Positions 12,101 to 24,640 of a DNA stretch of 64,000 bases are shown here, piece after piece. The notes beneath the pieces are model-generated. The model saw only the letters and a list, made by a program, of their open reading frames with translations. It was not told the origin of the DNA and did no database searches. Within the stretch, counting starts at the first letter, position 1. The number at the start of each line of letters is the position of its first letter. The DNA comes from Tyto alba. Taxonomy: Eukaryota; Chordata; Aves; Strigiformes; Tytonidae. Where the stretch lies: NCBI RefSeq assembly GCF_018691265.1, contig NW_024881296.1, positions 7,533,427 to 7,597,426 of the forward strand. Reading direction: 5' to 3'. The translations under genes and the position numbers were made by a program.

Positions 12101-15100
12101 GCTTCAGTCCTGTGTTTGAATTCTGGGAATACAAGACTAATAACTAAGGCTAAAAGCTTAACAGTCTTGGTTGTGTTAGATAGATGAAAAAGAAGCTGGG
12201 GCTTTAATCCTGAGACGTTTTATAAAACATTTACCTTACCTGCTTTCCATCTATCTTGTCCAAGCTAAGTAAGCTAATTTTCCTTGCAGGATCTGGCTAT
12301 TCCATTTCAGTCTACCAGTTTGGCTGGAGACCCCCTCCTCTCCAAAAGGAAGCAAGTGGGGAGAAGCTGGAAGACAGCAGCCAGAGCTGGGGAGACAGCC
12401 CTTCTGATAGAGGAATTGCCCTGGGTCCTTGCCACCAGGGTGGGTTTGCTACAGGTACTTCAATTCACCACTTGCAAGAAAAATAATGGACTCGCATAGC
12501 AAATAAACTGCACAGCTTCTTTTCTTGGATGTTGTTAAGTCAAAATACTTTCAAAACCCCATCCCCTGGGATAAGAACCCATTCAAATGATGAGCTTAAT
12601 TGCTTATGGTTATTATTTCTCATCCGAAGAGGCTTGGCCCACTTGAATCCAAATCTATAGGCAGAAGGCGGAAGTACATGCAAGTAGCATAATTTCATGG
12701 CAAAAAAATTAACAATTTTGCAGACTATTTTTCTTCCCCAAAAGCCTGCTATTTTAAAAACACTTGTGCAATAGTAGATTGCTTGTACTTTTAAAAGATG
12801 ATCAGGAGGACTTGTCAGCAGCAAGTCCTGGTGTGAAAAAGGAGGGAAAGCAATGCATAGATACCTATTTCTGCAATATTGTTTGGTATCTGAGGAGCTT
12901 AACACTGTAAGATGTTAGGTTTGGTTTCAAATTTGAGATATTTGATTTCATACCAATGCAGAAGTTAAGCTCAACAGACTGAAGGCAGCATTTTTTAGAG
13001 ATAATGTAAATCAAAAACTATTTTCACGTGCTGAATTATTCAGAAGCTGGCTTGACTCTTAAGTTTCTTATGCCCACTAGATGTCACCAGTGTATGCTGT
13101 TCCAAATAAAAATTACTTCTATCGTTGCTGAAGAGACTTTGGTTTACTGGAAGATTTGTTAAAGTTTGTGCTGGTGGAGGGGGGGGTTGGTGTTTATTGA
13201 TAAATAGGCAGGTAGCAGATGAAGCCATGGCAGGCAGAGTGGTGTCGCACAGAATGAAAGCAGTGTGTTACCGTTTTGAGTAAGGAAGTGACCCTTCTCC
13301 TCTGGTAAGTCTCTACCACGTGCTTTGTGTACTCTTCCACCTCTTCCCTATCTCTTCCCCAGGACATTCACTAATTAACATAATCAGAAGTGTGATTTCC
13401 TGCATACTCCTGAGGATCCAGAATTGTCTGGGGGAGCATACATACACATTTGAAGAGCGTTTGCACACTTCACTGTTACGTTTTTTTACCATAGGTGTAT
13501 ACAGTATTGGGTAATGATGTTAACTAGCTGCAGCAATGACAGGGAATAAGCTTCAAAGTTTAAACAGAGAAGAAGGCAGGACAGGCTGGGTCTCATAAAC
13601 AGCGAAGCTCTAGTCTTGGGCAAGTTCCTTTTGCCTTAGCTGCATTCTCCGGAGATTAAGAATGGCTTGAGGAGATGCCATGAGATTTAGTTATCTCAAT
13701 TTTCCAGTTAAGTTTCCCTTTGATTTAAAGAGAAGCAGCATTAGGCTTAAGGGTAGTAAAGGGCTTTTAAATATGGACAGGAATATTAAATCCTAAGTAT
13801 TTTCATTTGAAAAGATCAAAAAGAAAGAGGAATTTTTAATTAAGACTTTCTCTTACTTTTTCTTTAGTGAAGGAGAAAGAGGTCATCTTGCTGAAGATCC
13901 CATCTGGAACACAGGAGATACGGATTTACTTCAACTTCTTTTATATGACTTTGGGAGCAAGGTTCAAGGAAGAAACTTGAAAAGAAATTTAGCGAGGGTC
14001 TGTTTGAGGAAAACAAGTGCTCAGACAACTTTTTTTTCTGTCAATGCCCTCATCTCCTGGACTAACTAGTTCAGATCAGGTCTGTCTCCTAATCTTTGGC
14101 TTTTCTTGAAGCAACCAGAGCTATTCTTTACTTCTTTTCTAGTCTACCTGGAGAAAATTATGTAATGTTACTATTATGCTGCAAAACTCATTCAGCTATG
14201 CAGGCTGCTTATCAGTGCTTGTTATGCTTTGCAGGTACACTGTATGTTCTGGCCACTCTCAAAGAGCCACTTTTCTCTCTCTTGATTGTTGTTGCTTTTC
14301 AATCCTTTAAGGGCATCTGCAAGGCTTTCAGATTTACTTAATTTTGTGGAGAAATTAAAGAAAACGGACTTTTCTGTTCCTTCATTTCTGCAAGGATGAA
14401 GATGCAGGTACTTCTCTTAGACCATTGTCCTAGCCTGTCTTATTTATTCCTGTGCTGAAATTTGACATGAGTTGACAGAAGAAAACAAGTACTGGCCAGT
14501 ACAGTAGATCACATGATTTTTATTTTTTCTTTTGCATACCACGGTGACTTTCATGTGTCCTTAGAAGCAGGTCAAGCTGTGGTGCCTCTGGCAGCACTTT
14601 TCTCTCACCCATAAATATCAAGCCAGCAATTACGGAAAGTCAGGGTAATTTGAATTGGTAATGTAGGCTTGGTATGTAATTCCACAGCCATCCAAGAGAA
14701 TGAGCCTTAATGACTTTCTGCAATTATTTCATCTTTTATTATCATTTCTGTAAATACATTCCACGTTGTTTCTGTGATTAGTTAAATCTTAATGTATGCA
14801 TGGACGTCGCATGCCTTGTGCCATTTTCCATATGGTTCTCAAGAACAGATTGATCAGGTGCTCTTAGGAGCATGTCTGCCATCAGCAGCTAATGTTGCAG
14901 TGCTGACGAGTCATACAATAACAGTTGAAAAAGACCAGTTTTCTCAAGGTGTAATTCTTCTCTATGTAACAGTATTGTCGTTACCAATTTTTGGCAGAAG
15001 TGGTCTCCACTGAATACGCCTCTGTGCCTGTGTGCAGTAACACTCTATTTCAGGAAGTTTTCTGGGGGCATATGTCACTCGCAACCAAAGTTCATCATAT

Positions 15101-16814
15101 TCTTGCACACGTACTGTGCCTTCTGTTGCCTTTTGAGGTGTCTGCAGAAAACTTGCTCTGTATTTTGGTGTACAAGCATGCAAGGATGATAGATTCATTT
15201 TAAGCCTTTTAAAGCAGAGAAGTCCCTTCTCAGGGGGATATTGCAGCTCCTTTTCTCTGTACAAGGACATGGAGATGAGCACAGGCTGACAAGATGGATA
15301 TGAACGCTCCTCTGAAGTTCAGTATGCCTGCATGCCTCTGCATTAGTTGGATCTTATTTTCGGTCTTTTTCCTAGTGATATTATTTATATGACCTTCAAG
15401 TTATCTCTCAAATTTCAGTTCTGCTCCTTGAGCCCTGTCGAATGCTTTCTGCAGCCTTTCATTCTGACCTGTTCTCTTCCTTTCAGGATGCTGCCAATAG
15501 ATACCTTGCTCGGTATTCTTCCTTCAGGAAGCTGTGATACTTTCTTCTAGGGGAAAAAAAGTACCAGGAACAGATTTTAGATCACAAAGCAGCCTGTAAC
15601 AGTATTTTCCCCCATATGGCATATTGAAAGTGCATACTGAACTCTCCTTATCCAGGGGAATGTGCCAGAGCCATCAGAAGTTGTTTAAAAATACTGAGCT
15701 TCAATCATAATGATAAGAATGTCCAGCTAGCTGGATGCAATTCCATTTATCAGGCATTTAAAGTCCTAAATATTTACTTCAGTGACTTGCTACTTCTCCC
15801 TGCTACAGCTGGTAAATTCAGCTAGTTATTAAATGCAGTCAGTAAACTTTTAAAAAACATTTATAGAGTTAATGATAAAGGATATTCCTGGCAGTGTGAA
15901 CTACTGGGCAGTGGAGTGCTAAAAATCTACATGTCACACTAAAGATTCATGAGAATTAATTTTGTATACATTTTTTTGTTCCTTTATGGTATGAATTCGC
16001 TAAATCAAATCCAGAACTAAGCATCCTTTAAAAAATATAAATAATTCTGATATTGGTTCTTTGTTCTCAGATGTAACAGACTCTTCTTTTGCACTGTCAT
16101 TTTTTTTTTGTTTGTTTGCTTTTTCAGTTCAAAATCAAATTATTCACATAGTAGAAATTGGATTCTTTATATCCATTCTCAGTTTTTCTGTTTTTTTTTT
16201 TTTCTAAATTCTATATTTCTCAGAACCTGTGCTTATCAGGACGTAATTTGTTTCTCAGGAAAGAGTTAACTGGGGGGATATTTCAGCTCTTGCAGACAGT
16301 ATCCTGCCATAAAAGTGTGCCCTGCCACCTGTGCTGCCTCCTGATACATACAGCACGAGTGTGTTTGCTGGGTAGTCCTCACTGCACATGGTTCCAAACA
16401 TGTGCAAAATTATTAACTTTCTTCCAGTGTTTTCCAAATGCTGGAGATATTCATGCTCCCCTGTCTTCCACACTTTTTTTATTTCCCAATTCCTAGCAAC
16501 TGGCTTTTTGAGGTATCTTCTGAAGTTCTTTGCTCTGTGGTAACTGTGTTTTTCAGTTTCCTTTCTCAGAGGTGCTCCTCCTTGAGTGTTTTCATTCTCT
16601 GCTGAAGGAGCCAACAGCTTGACAGCCTTTCCCGTGGAAAAGCCTGTCCCTTCAGCCATCTGGTGTTACTGTGAATCTCTGATACCTGATTAAGGAATCT
16701 GCCGCATCTGGCTTAATTCAGTCACAAACGCATAGCTATAAAACATTAAAAGGGCTTTGCTGTTACTGACCTTCCAGCCGTTTCCTTTCTTTGGGAAGAG
16801 AGGATTTCTGAAGC
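6131..16814. other. Long stretch with no supported gene
   Basis: About 10.7 kb of AT-rich sequence holds only scattered homopolymers and short open frames on both strands. An octamer motif ATGCAAAT lies at 8195-8202, but one copy is uninformative. Splice-acceptor-like sites end at 13867 and 15486 (pyrimidine tract then AG), without matching downstream donors or recognisable protein sequence. Minus-strand open frames at 16255-16659 (134 codons) and 12540-12905 (121 codons) have no domain I can name. This could be intronic or intergenic. Confidence 0.55.
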
Positions 16815-17055
16815 TCGTTTCTGCCGGTGTCGCGGTGTGGCTGGCGTTGGCTCCCTGAGCGCGCTGGCCGCGGAGCCTGCTGCGGGGGTGAGTCACTCCG
16901 TCTCCCCCGGGAGTCCCGCTTCTCCTGCAGCCCCGCTGGCGAGCCATCCCTGCTGCCGACAGGGCAAATCCACCCCGTCCCCCTCCTGCAGCCCCCCGTG
17001 CCCACAGCCCGAGGCCTTCGGCTCGCTCCGGGCTGTGGGTGCTGCCGTGGGAAGC
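16815..17055. promoter_or_regulatory. CpG-dense islet, candidate promoter or regulatory region
   Basis: By hand count about 22 CpG dinucleotides fall within roughly 240 bp, in a GC-rich block flanked by AT-rich DNA with very few CpGs. It contains clusters such as GAGCGCGCTGGCCGCGGAG and a donor-like GGGGGTGAGT near 16884-16893. This is what an unmethylated CpG-island promoter or alternative first exon looks like, but no TATA box, initiator or protein start decides the strand. Overlapping open frames on both strands follow from the high GC content. A local GC-rich minisatellite or a methylation-protected enhancer are alternatives. Confidence 0.45.
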
Positions 17056-19290
17056 AGTGTGAGAAATTATGCGTGGCCCCTTCGCTCTCACAGCATGCAG
17101 GTGCTGTGAACCTTCCCTGACCCGAGACTTGCTAGGTTTGGGAAGTGGTTCACTGATGAGTGTAAAAATAATTCTTGTATAGTTTAGTTAAAGCCAGCGG
17201 TATACAAAACAGTTGTGAGTGCAGTGTGTGTGCACCAGAGGAAAATGTTTTAATAGATTACAGAGCTGTACAATGGGGAGAATTAATTCAGCAGCATGTG
17301 ATTAACTGCCTAAAATGAAGACCATAAAAAGAAATACAGCTAGTCTGCAAGGCTTCTTTGTAAGTTACAGCACTTTCTGTGTTGTAATAGAGAAGTCTTT
17401 TTAGGAAGCTAATTAAAAGTTTATCTGTAATGGTATTTTTTTTGGAAGGGCTTGGAGATATTTGAGTGCTAAGATTATTGAAGATGTGCTGGAAGAAGAA
17501 AATCATATTATTTTATTATTTCATTTGGGCACTCCTCATGGACTAATCTTTTGCAAATGTTAAAGCGCTGTAGTCTGTTTTTCCTGAGTACCTTTTAATA
17601 GCTTCACATGGCATCACAGCACAGTCTTAATCTGAGATATTAAAATGCTCCTTTCCACAATTATTAAATGGAAAATACTTGTTGTGTAACTCTTATGTAG
17701 TTATGCTGATGCAGCACTTTGGATTTTTACTTAAACTCTGTTGAAAATTTTCTAATAAGGTTTCAGAGCTGCTGCAAGTAAAGTGGCTTGTTTTTCATAA
17801 GCCTCTTTTTTTTTTTTTTTTCCCCTTTTGCTATCCTGTGCTACCTCCTCCCACTTCACTTAAAATATGCATACATTCAGCATATGATTTAATTAACATG
17901 TGCAACCTAGGCATGCAGCAAGGAATGACTTCTTGACCAAATGTCCTACAGAATGCAAGAACTGGTTCATCTTTAGCCCAATATTCTCTGAGGACATTTT
18001 TCTTCCTGGCCTGTGTAGGAGCAGCTGTACAAGGTGGTAACATGTGAACGGCATCAGCTGTGCCCATGGGCTGCTGTGTGGGACCCGGTGGGGCTGGGGC
18101 TGCTCTGGTGCCCCCGGCTGCCCTTGGCCAGTGCTAAATTGAGTGGGTGTTATCTCTTACCCCCCTTGTGCCATAAAGCCCCTGGTGGTATGACACCAGT
18201 GTCTCGCAAAGGAGAGGGTGGTGTTTCTAAGCAGTAGAATTACCATCTCTGCTACAACCACTGCTGATAACCACTGCGAATACAGTGATACACAGAGCTG
18301 GTAGATGCCAGAGACATGCAGCGGAATAGCAGCGTATCCTTTCCCCTGTTTGCAAAGAAATGCTCAGTCCCTGATGAGAACTTGGTGCCGGAGTGAGATA
18401 ATTAGCTGCAGCAAAGTTGAAGGTTTGATGAAGCACTAGCTGGGGATTTGCAGAGTTGTCTGGCTCTCCCTGTCCCTGATAAAAGAGAAAACATTTCTCA
18501 AGGAGAGCAGACTAAAGGAAAAGGTTAGCGGACTATTATCTACCAGAAACTTGCCAGTCTCTTTTCTGAGCCCAGCTATGCTTTTGGTCTCCACAATATC
18601 CTGGGACAGAGATTTTAAAAATTGAATCTTAAGTTACATAAATATGTATCTCTTTCTAATAATTTTAAGCCTAAAGCCTGATACCATCACTAGGTTTTCC
18701 ATAATTTCGTATTCTACCTATAATAAAGCAGTCCTTCCTTGCTTTCCCTGGCCATTAAGAAATTCAGGCATCTCCACAGTCCACCTCCACCACTCATTTT
18801 CCAAAACAAAGAGCTTTGTATCAGCTAAAGCAATGCTGCAGAGGCTAGAAGGTGCAGAGTCAGATGCAGCTGGACAGCAGCAAAAGCACAGCTCATTTTG
18901 GCATTTGTCAAGCTTCGTGGTTGCAGACATGGCCACTGAAGGACGAACGAGCCACCTCTGCCTTCTGGCATGGGGCTGTATGGTGGGGGGCAGCCCCGTG
19001 GCAGCAGCCACAGGGGGTTGCCCATGCCTGCGGTGGCTGCACAGATGTCTTCTGCATCTTCAGGTGACGCAGAGGGGCAGAGAACTGGAGAGACACATAC
19101 AGTGAACTGCCAGCTACGACCAGTCAGTGAGCAGCCTGAGTCTGGAGTGCCCTTAGTGGGCACCGTCGGAGGGCTGCTGGCAGCTAACGTGAGAAGATGT
19201 GAAAGGATCAGCTGTCACCACAGATGTGACAGGAGAAAAAAAACGACATGAAGGTGGAACACTCACTGCTGAAAGGCTGACTGAACCGTC
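17056..19290. other. Sequence without supported genes, T16 tract and GC-rich patches
   Basis: A T16 tract lies at 17806-17821. GC-rich patches at about 18050-18240 and 18950-19090 generate many overlapping open frames, up to 153 codons at 18644-19105, none with a recognisable domain. The left flank of the minus-strand LTR ends at 19290. Confidence 0.55.
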
Positions 19291-19478
19291 TGTTGTGGTT
19301 TGGGCCTCATTGGCAGCCAACCACAATGCAGCAGCTCTCTCTCCCTTCCCCTCCGGCAATGAGAAGGGACAGAGAGCCAGGCTTGGGGTTCAAGATAGGA
19401 CTGGGATGGGGAAAAATCCCCCTTTTATGATCACGAGCAAAAGGCAGACTCGTTAGGGGAAGAAAAAAAGAACATACA

Positions 19479-19484
19479 TTTATT
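19479..19484 (-). terminator. LTR polyadenylation signal AATAAA (copy A)
   Basis: AATAAA read on the minus strand, in the 3' third of the LTR and followed by a T-rich downstream element. Its position matches the signal at 43280-43285 in the other copy. Confidence 0.65.
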
Positions 19485-20196
19485 ACAGACACTAACAACA
19501 CATAACAGAGTAGGACAGTGAGAAGCATTGCCACATCTTGAGAACACCTTCCCCTCACCCCTCCCTTCTTCCCGGGCTCAGCTCTGCTCCCGATATCTCT
19601 ACCTCCTCCCCCAGTGGCGCAGGGGCAGGGAATGGGGGGTGCAGTCAGCGCTGCCACTTCCTTCATCTTCGGTGAGGGGAGTGTCCGGAACTTGTTCCTC
19701 CTGCTCCATCGTTGTCCCCCTCTCGCAGGAGACAGTCCTCCACAAACTTTCTCCAACATGAATTCTTCTCATGGGCCGCAGCATTCCCCACACTGCTCCG
19801 TCATGGGTCACTAACTTCCTCCAACTGGATTCCCTCCCACGGCTGCAGCCCTTCCCGAGCTGCTCCGGCGTGGGACTCCCCCGCATGCTGCAATCCTCCC
19901 AGCGCTGAATTACAGCAGCGGGGCTGCCTTTTCCCATGAGACCCCGGCCTTCTTCAGGCACAGCACCTTGTTCATGCGAGCAGGAGCAACAGGCCATAAA
20001 TCAATGTCTGCTCCACCATAGATCTTCATGGGTGGCAGGGGGGGCCACCCTGCCGTCTCACCACAGGATACAGGGGGGTCTCTGCTCCGGCACACCTCCC
20101 CCCTCCTTTCTTCCTCCGTTCCTCCACTGACCTTGGTGTTCATGCAGCTGCAGTGACTCCTCCTCACCAGTCCCACTGCCCGTCACCACATCCCTT

Positions 20197-20204
20197 CTTA
20201 AATA
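20197..20204 (-). promoter_or_regulatory. LTR TATA-like box (copy A)
   Basis: TATTTAAG on the minus strand, about 140 bp from the LTR 5' end and within a CpG-containing stretch. It is identical to the box at 42559-42566 in the other copy. Transcription from it would run leftward. Confidence 0.5.
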
Positions 20205-20348
20205 CGTTATCGCAGAGGCGCAGCCGACTGGCTCAATTTCCCAAACAGAAGTGGAGCTGACGTGGAGCTGGGGGAGCTTCAAGAAGCTTCTCACAGGCCC
20301 TCCCCTGCCACCAAAAACTCCACCACTCACTCAACCCAGGACAGCGTC

Positions 20349-23300
20349 AAAATTTGAGAAGAGCTGTTTGCTTGTCAAATGAAGAAGAGCAACACCGTGG
20401 GGCTTTTAGTAAGGCTGTTTTTAACAAGAACCATTGTTCCGATGAAACTGGTACTCCCACTTGCTGCTTTGCAATAGTATTCGTGACCGCTTCAAAAGCT
20501 TGTATCTTCTGTCAGATGCACAGAATCTGAATAGTGGTGGTGCATTTTCACAATGGAGAATCATTAGATCTTAATGGAATGCATTTGTTTGAGGTCTAGT
20601 AGCGCTGGTAACTGTCACTGTGATTGACATTGGATTGTCATCTCTTTGGGAAAAATACAGTCTATTCATGTCAGAGGAAGGGAGAAAATTATAGAATTGC
20701 ATTTTCTTCGGGTGCAAATAAATAAGATCAAGTTAAGCTCCACAGCTGACAGGAACATTGTAGAGGCCTGTAGCACCTTATTCTATCTCCCTTTATCTCT
20801 GTGGCTGTCAGCATGATGGGAAACATGTTATTTAAATGATCATGAGATTCGGATTCTCTTTCCAGTGATTTTACAATATATTTGTTACCAGCTTCTAAAA
20901 TGTTCTCCTTTTCTTGTAGAATAATTTCAGACATCGTGGTTTTTGATTGACTACCCAATGGCCTCAATCACCACCAAAGATTCCCAAGTCAGGTTTGGCT
21001 AGATGTCCTCAACAGACCCCTGTTCTGTTGCCACGATAAAAGATCTTACACTAAACAAACTGGGAAAGGCTCTTCCCGAGCCTCTTCTGCCAGAGGCCAG
21101 CGAGTGATCTACAGGGGAAAGGCACGTGCTACTAAATGGAATAGTCTGACTAGCTGATGCAAACATTGTGCTTAATGTATTGATGGATAATTGAAATGAG
21201 GTCAAGAAGAAAAATTATAATCTTCCCTGCTCAGAGTAAAATTCTGCCCCTAAAAAGGGTGCTGAAAAGCAGCAAATATTTCACTGACTTCCATGGTGCG
21301 TGACAAAGACTGATGTAACCACCTGTGGGTGTTTCCCTATTGCAAAAAAATCCCCAATTTGGGCACATTTTTTCGTTTTCTAAACCACCTGGTAATATTA
21401 TTTCAACGTGACAAAGCAGAAGAGCATTAAAGGACTCCCCTTTAAGAAAAGTGATTTTAAGGACTCAGTTAGCCAGAGATAAGAGGTATTACTAGAAATG
21501 TGGCAGTCAGTGCTGCAGCCAAGCTTGAGGAGGAGAGACTGACACCTTCCTGCTTCTCAGCCCCAGGAAAAAATAAACCTCTGGACTCACAGGTTTATGC
21601 CACATCGAGTCTGCAGGAGCCTGTGCTGGTGTCAGGAAAAGGCAGGCGGTGGCCTCGCTGACAACACTGACCTCCATGCTGAGCTCACCGTTGATGCTGG
21701 CACTGAAAATGGGACTGACATCGGGGCGGTGGTTGCAGGTAGTGAGGGGGGAGCTGAGCTGCTCCCAGAGCTGCCCCTGGCTCGTCCCCAGGCAGTTTGC
21801 AGAGAAGGGAGAAAAGATTTTGGTGCTCAGGTGTCCAGGGCAGCCCTGGACCCCAGCCTGCCCCCATTTCATCCCTAGCAAACCCACGTTTACTCCTGCA
21901 CCATGAAACCCGCGGCAGAGCCCCAGCACGGCCAGTGCAGGCTGCTGGAGGGCCGGGGGCAGGCTCAGCCCTGCGCTGACGGAAAGCTATCTCACCCATT
22001 TTGTGCCCAAGACAACCTGTTGCTTGCAAAACCGCTGTGCCGCTGGCACACAGACCACCTAAGCTAATAAAGGTCAGTTTTCCAAGACTCGGATTTCATC
22101 ATGAGCTGAAGTTTGAAAGGTTTTGCTGAATATGGCAGGAACTAATATGAGCATTAACCGTGGAGTAAGTTTGCGGTCCCTGAAACAGACTAGTGGTTTT
22201 CCCCTGCGCTTCGAGCTGATCCAAACTGTGGCAGAGCACACCTACATAACACTGTGCAATTCTTCAGCTGCTGGAAAGGTAAATATTTTTTTGTTTGCTT
22301 TACTATTGCTATTCAGTGTAAATACGGATGCTTTCAAGCAGACTTTTTTGCAGCATGAATTTTCTTTCTAGTCAGTGTGAAGCAATCTAGCAACAGTCAG
22401 GGTCCAGCTGAGGGGAAGGTACTGCAAAGTAGTAATTAATTAGCCTAATTGAAACCAGGTTGGTCTTAATGGACCATAGATCTGTTGGTGGTGGGCAGGG
22501 CTGAAACAGCTGATGATTGTGTTGTTCAGCGTGTGCTTTGTTCAGCTTGAGAGTCAAGGTGTGTGTGCCACCCTTGTTGGGCTGTCCCTTGGGGTGCTTA
22601 TCTGTAGTAACCTTTAAGTCCTTCATTCTGTAGATACTGAGAAATCTCTGGGTTTTCTGTGCTTCACTGAAGCTGGTGGGATTTACTGAGCTGCAGGAGT
22701 TTCAGTCTCCCATGTATCCCAAGGGAAAGTATGAGGGAAGCCGGGCAGCTCCCCCAGTGTTCCTCTGCTGAGGGTTTTTTGTAACTTTGTTTTTTTCTGC
22801 TGCTTGTTTTAGGCTCTCAAAGCCTGAATTCAGCCCTCTGGCTATACAAGTCCTGAAAGAGATGGATATGTTTGTGTGTGTGTAGTCATGTATTTATACA
22901 TGCACATGAAGCTATGTGTTAGTATGTATAAACTCATGCCACCTCCACAGCTTTTTTTAATCACTCAAAGTTCTGGAAAGTCTTCTGCCACAACACTGTA
23001 ATGAATGAAAAATATTTCATTCGCCTGTGAAGTATCAAGCGATATCCTGTTTTCCCGAGCTGGATGTCTTGTCAAAAGATAAGGTAATATATTTATTTAT
23101 TTTCCTTTTTTAAGAGTAAATTATTTCCTGTGATAGGGAATGGTGGAATGGTTTGGGGGGTTCTCTCTTTAAAAATGCTGTGAACTCCAATGTTAAGAAG
23201 GTGAAATTTCTAAAGAGGGAGAGGAAGGTAAGACAGGGGATGAATGCGTGAAAGAAGCATTAGCAATTGCTGGCTCGCTTGTGAGCACCAGGGGAGATGG

Positions 23301-24363
23301 TGCGCTCTAGCCAAAACAAATGTGCTTGTATCCTCCTGAGTGGGCTTCAGGCTGGTGCCCGGATCCACACATGCTCCGCACTGGACTGCGCTGGCTTCAG
23401 CCGATTGCTGCGGGAGCGAATCGCAGAGCCTGTGCGTGAGCCCAGTAGAAAAACACACGTTAAAGATCTTGTTTCTCTTCACTTTCCCTTTCCTGGTTCA
23501 GAACCTTGGTGCTAGTGGTGGATCTACAAGTCTTGACAAAAACGTTGTTGTAGACTAAGCCTTGAAATCACGCGTGCTTCTGTGAGGTGGGACTGGCAAC
23601 CCTCCAGCCCTTTTTGGGGTCATTTCAACATGTTTGCATGTTGCATAGGAGAATGGATCTCAGTAGGATTGCTTAGGCGTTATTGCAATGCAAATATTGA
23701 ATTACAATTACGCTAACAAGCACAAAAATGCAACAGATGCTTTTTCACTTGAAATTAGAGCTCAGCAGAGCTCCTGTCTTCAGCATGCGTGTCACACAAC
23801 CGCTATAGCAGTACCAATCTTTCTGTGGAGAGAAGAGGGAAAATGAATATTCAATAATTGTTTTAGTTAAGCTGATTCTACTGTGGACTCTGTTCTTTCT
23901 TTCTCTCTGGCTTATTCTTTGAAATGCAAATTTTTAAAAAGCAGGGAAATCAGGAGATGACAATCAATCTTTTTCTCCAGGGTAGGAGGAATTTTAAAAA
24001 AATAATTCGTTAAACCCCTGTTCTCTTTAAACGTTTTTTGCTATGGAAACACTGACAATATTCTTGGGGGAAGGGTGCACAGAAGCATGCATGTATCTGG
24101 AAGCAAACCACTTGAACTAGGATCAGAGCAATGATTATTAGCTGTAGGAAGACATCCAGTCTTTCTGCTGTCGCCTCCGTGACTGCTCAGAGTTACTTTT
24201 CCTCTGAGAAACCCCAGCCAGCCACCCAAACTCTTCACCTTGTTGTCAGCCTAAATAAGTGTGGTTACGGTCTTGAGTTTAGTCCTCCCGCTGTTCTCTC
24301 CCTCCACGTCGCCGACCCTAGGAAGGGGGCAGATCCCTGGTAAAACGTAGTGGTTTCTGCTCA
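20349..24363. other. Sequence without supported genes, with an exon-like block and a small CpG patch
   Basis: Between the LTR and the CpG islet at 24364 I find no recognisable gene. A TG-rich microsatellite at about 22870-22883 is followed by a 16-bp near-palindrome (22887-22902). An open block ending at a good donor-like site (22278/22279) is discussed as a finding. Short open frames at 21507-22029 overlap on both strands in GC-rich sequence. Confidence 0.5.
23340..23440. promoter_or_regulatory. Small CpG-rich patch
   Basis: About eight CpGs lie within roughly 100 bp in an otherwise CpG-poor region. It is too short for a formal CpG island. It could be a conserved exon or regulatory element, or a recently inserted GC-rich fragment; nothing in the sequence decides. 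Confidence 0.25.
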
Positions 24364-24640
24364 GTGCCGTCTTTCCCTGTTGGGCCCGTTGGCAGCGGAG
24401 GGGAAGCCCGAAGCAGGGGGCCAGGGAGCCCTGCCAGGGTGCGTGGCCAGGGCAGCTTCACGCAGTGGGGGGAGCTGTGCCTGGGCGCTGCGGGGCTGGG
24501 GTCCCACCGAAAGGGCAGCACGGGCTAGCGCCCGGGTGTTTGCCGGCAGAGTGGCCGCCCCTCTCCTCTCCTCGCCTGGAGCTGCCCTCGCCCTCCCTGC
24601 ACCACTGGCCTGGGAGGGGTGGTGGCGAGTATGGGCCAGC
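24364..24640. promoter_or_regulatory. CpG-rich islet, candidate promoter or regulatory region
   Basis: By hand count about 18 CpGs lie in roughly 275 bp of GC-rich sequence, bounded by AT-rich DNA and by a T-run on the right. Open frames on both strands span it (24350-24679 plus, 109 codons; 24361-24642 minus, 93 codons), and neither has a recognisable domain. No strand-defining promoter motif was found. Confidence 0.35.

Larger units (their letters stand above)
19291..20343 (-). mobile_element. Solo LTR of an avian endogenous retrovirus, minus strand (copy A)
   Basis: This 1053-bp element has the canonical ends TG...CA, beginning TGTCCTGGGTTGAG when read on the minus strand. It is flanked by a near-perfect 5-bp duplication (CCGTC at 19286-19290, GCGTC at 20344-20348). 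No primer-binding site, gag, pol or env sequence adjoins it, so it is a solo LTR left by recombination between the two LTRs of a provirus. A TATA-like TATTTAAG (20204-20197) and an AATAAA signal (19484-19479) sit where U3 and R would place them. The family resembles bird ERV LTRs; the 5-bp duplication favours an ERVL-type rather than a 6-bp ERVK-type integrase, but that is inference. It is closely related to the copy at 42402-43473. Confidence 0.88.

Noticed and set aside
13839..14066. An open frame after a strong acceptor-like site (AG at 13866-13867).
   Set aside because: No downstream donor or recognisable protein was found, a competing frame is also open for a shorter stretch, and 76-codon open stretches are expected many times by chance in 64 kb.
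15470..15537. Good acceptor-like tract ending at 15486, followed by a 16-codon frame (DAANRYLARYSSFRKL) and a stop.
   Set aside because: It looks like a terminal exon, but the peptide is too short to identify and there is no partner exon or clear poly(A) context.
16690..17120. Overlapping open frames on both strands across the CpG islet (up to 133 codons).
   Set aside because: High GC content suppresses stop codons in every frame. None of the translations resembles a known protein.
18644..19105. A 153-codon plus-strand open frame.
   Set aside because: It overlaps several comparable frames on both strands in a GC-rich patch and shows no domain, splice context or recognisable similarity.
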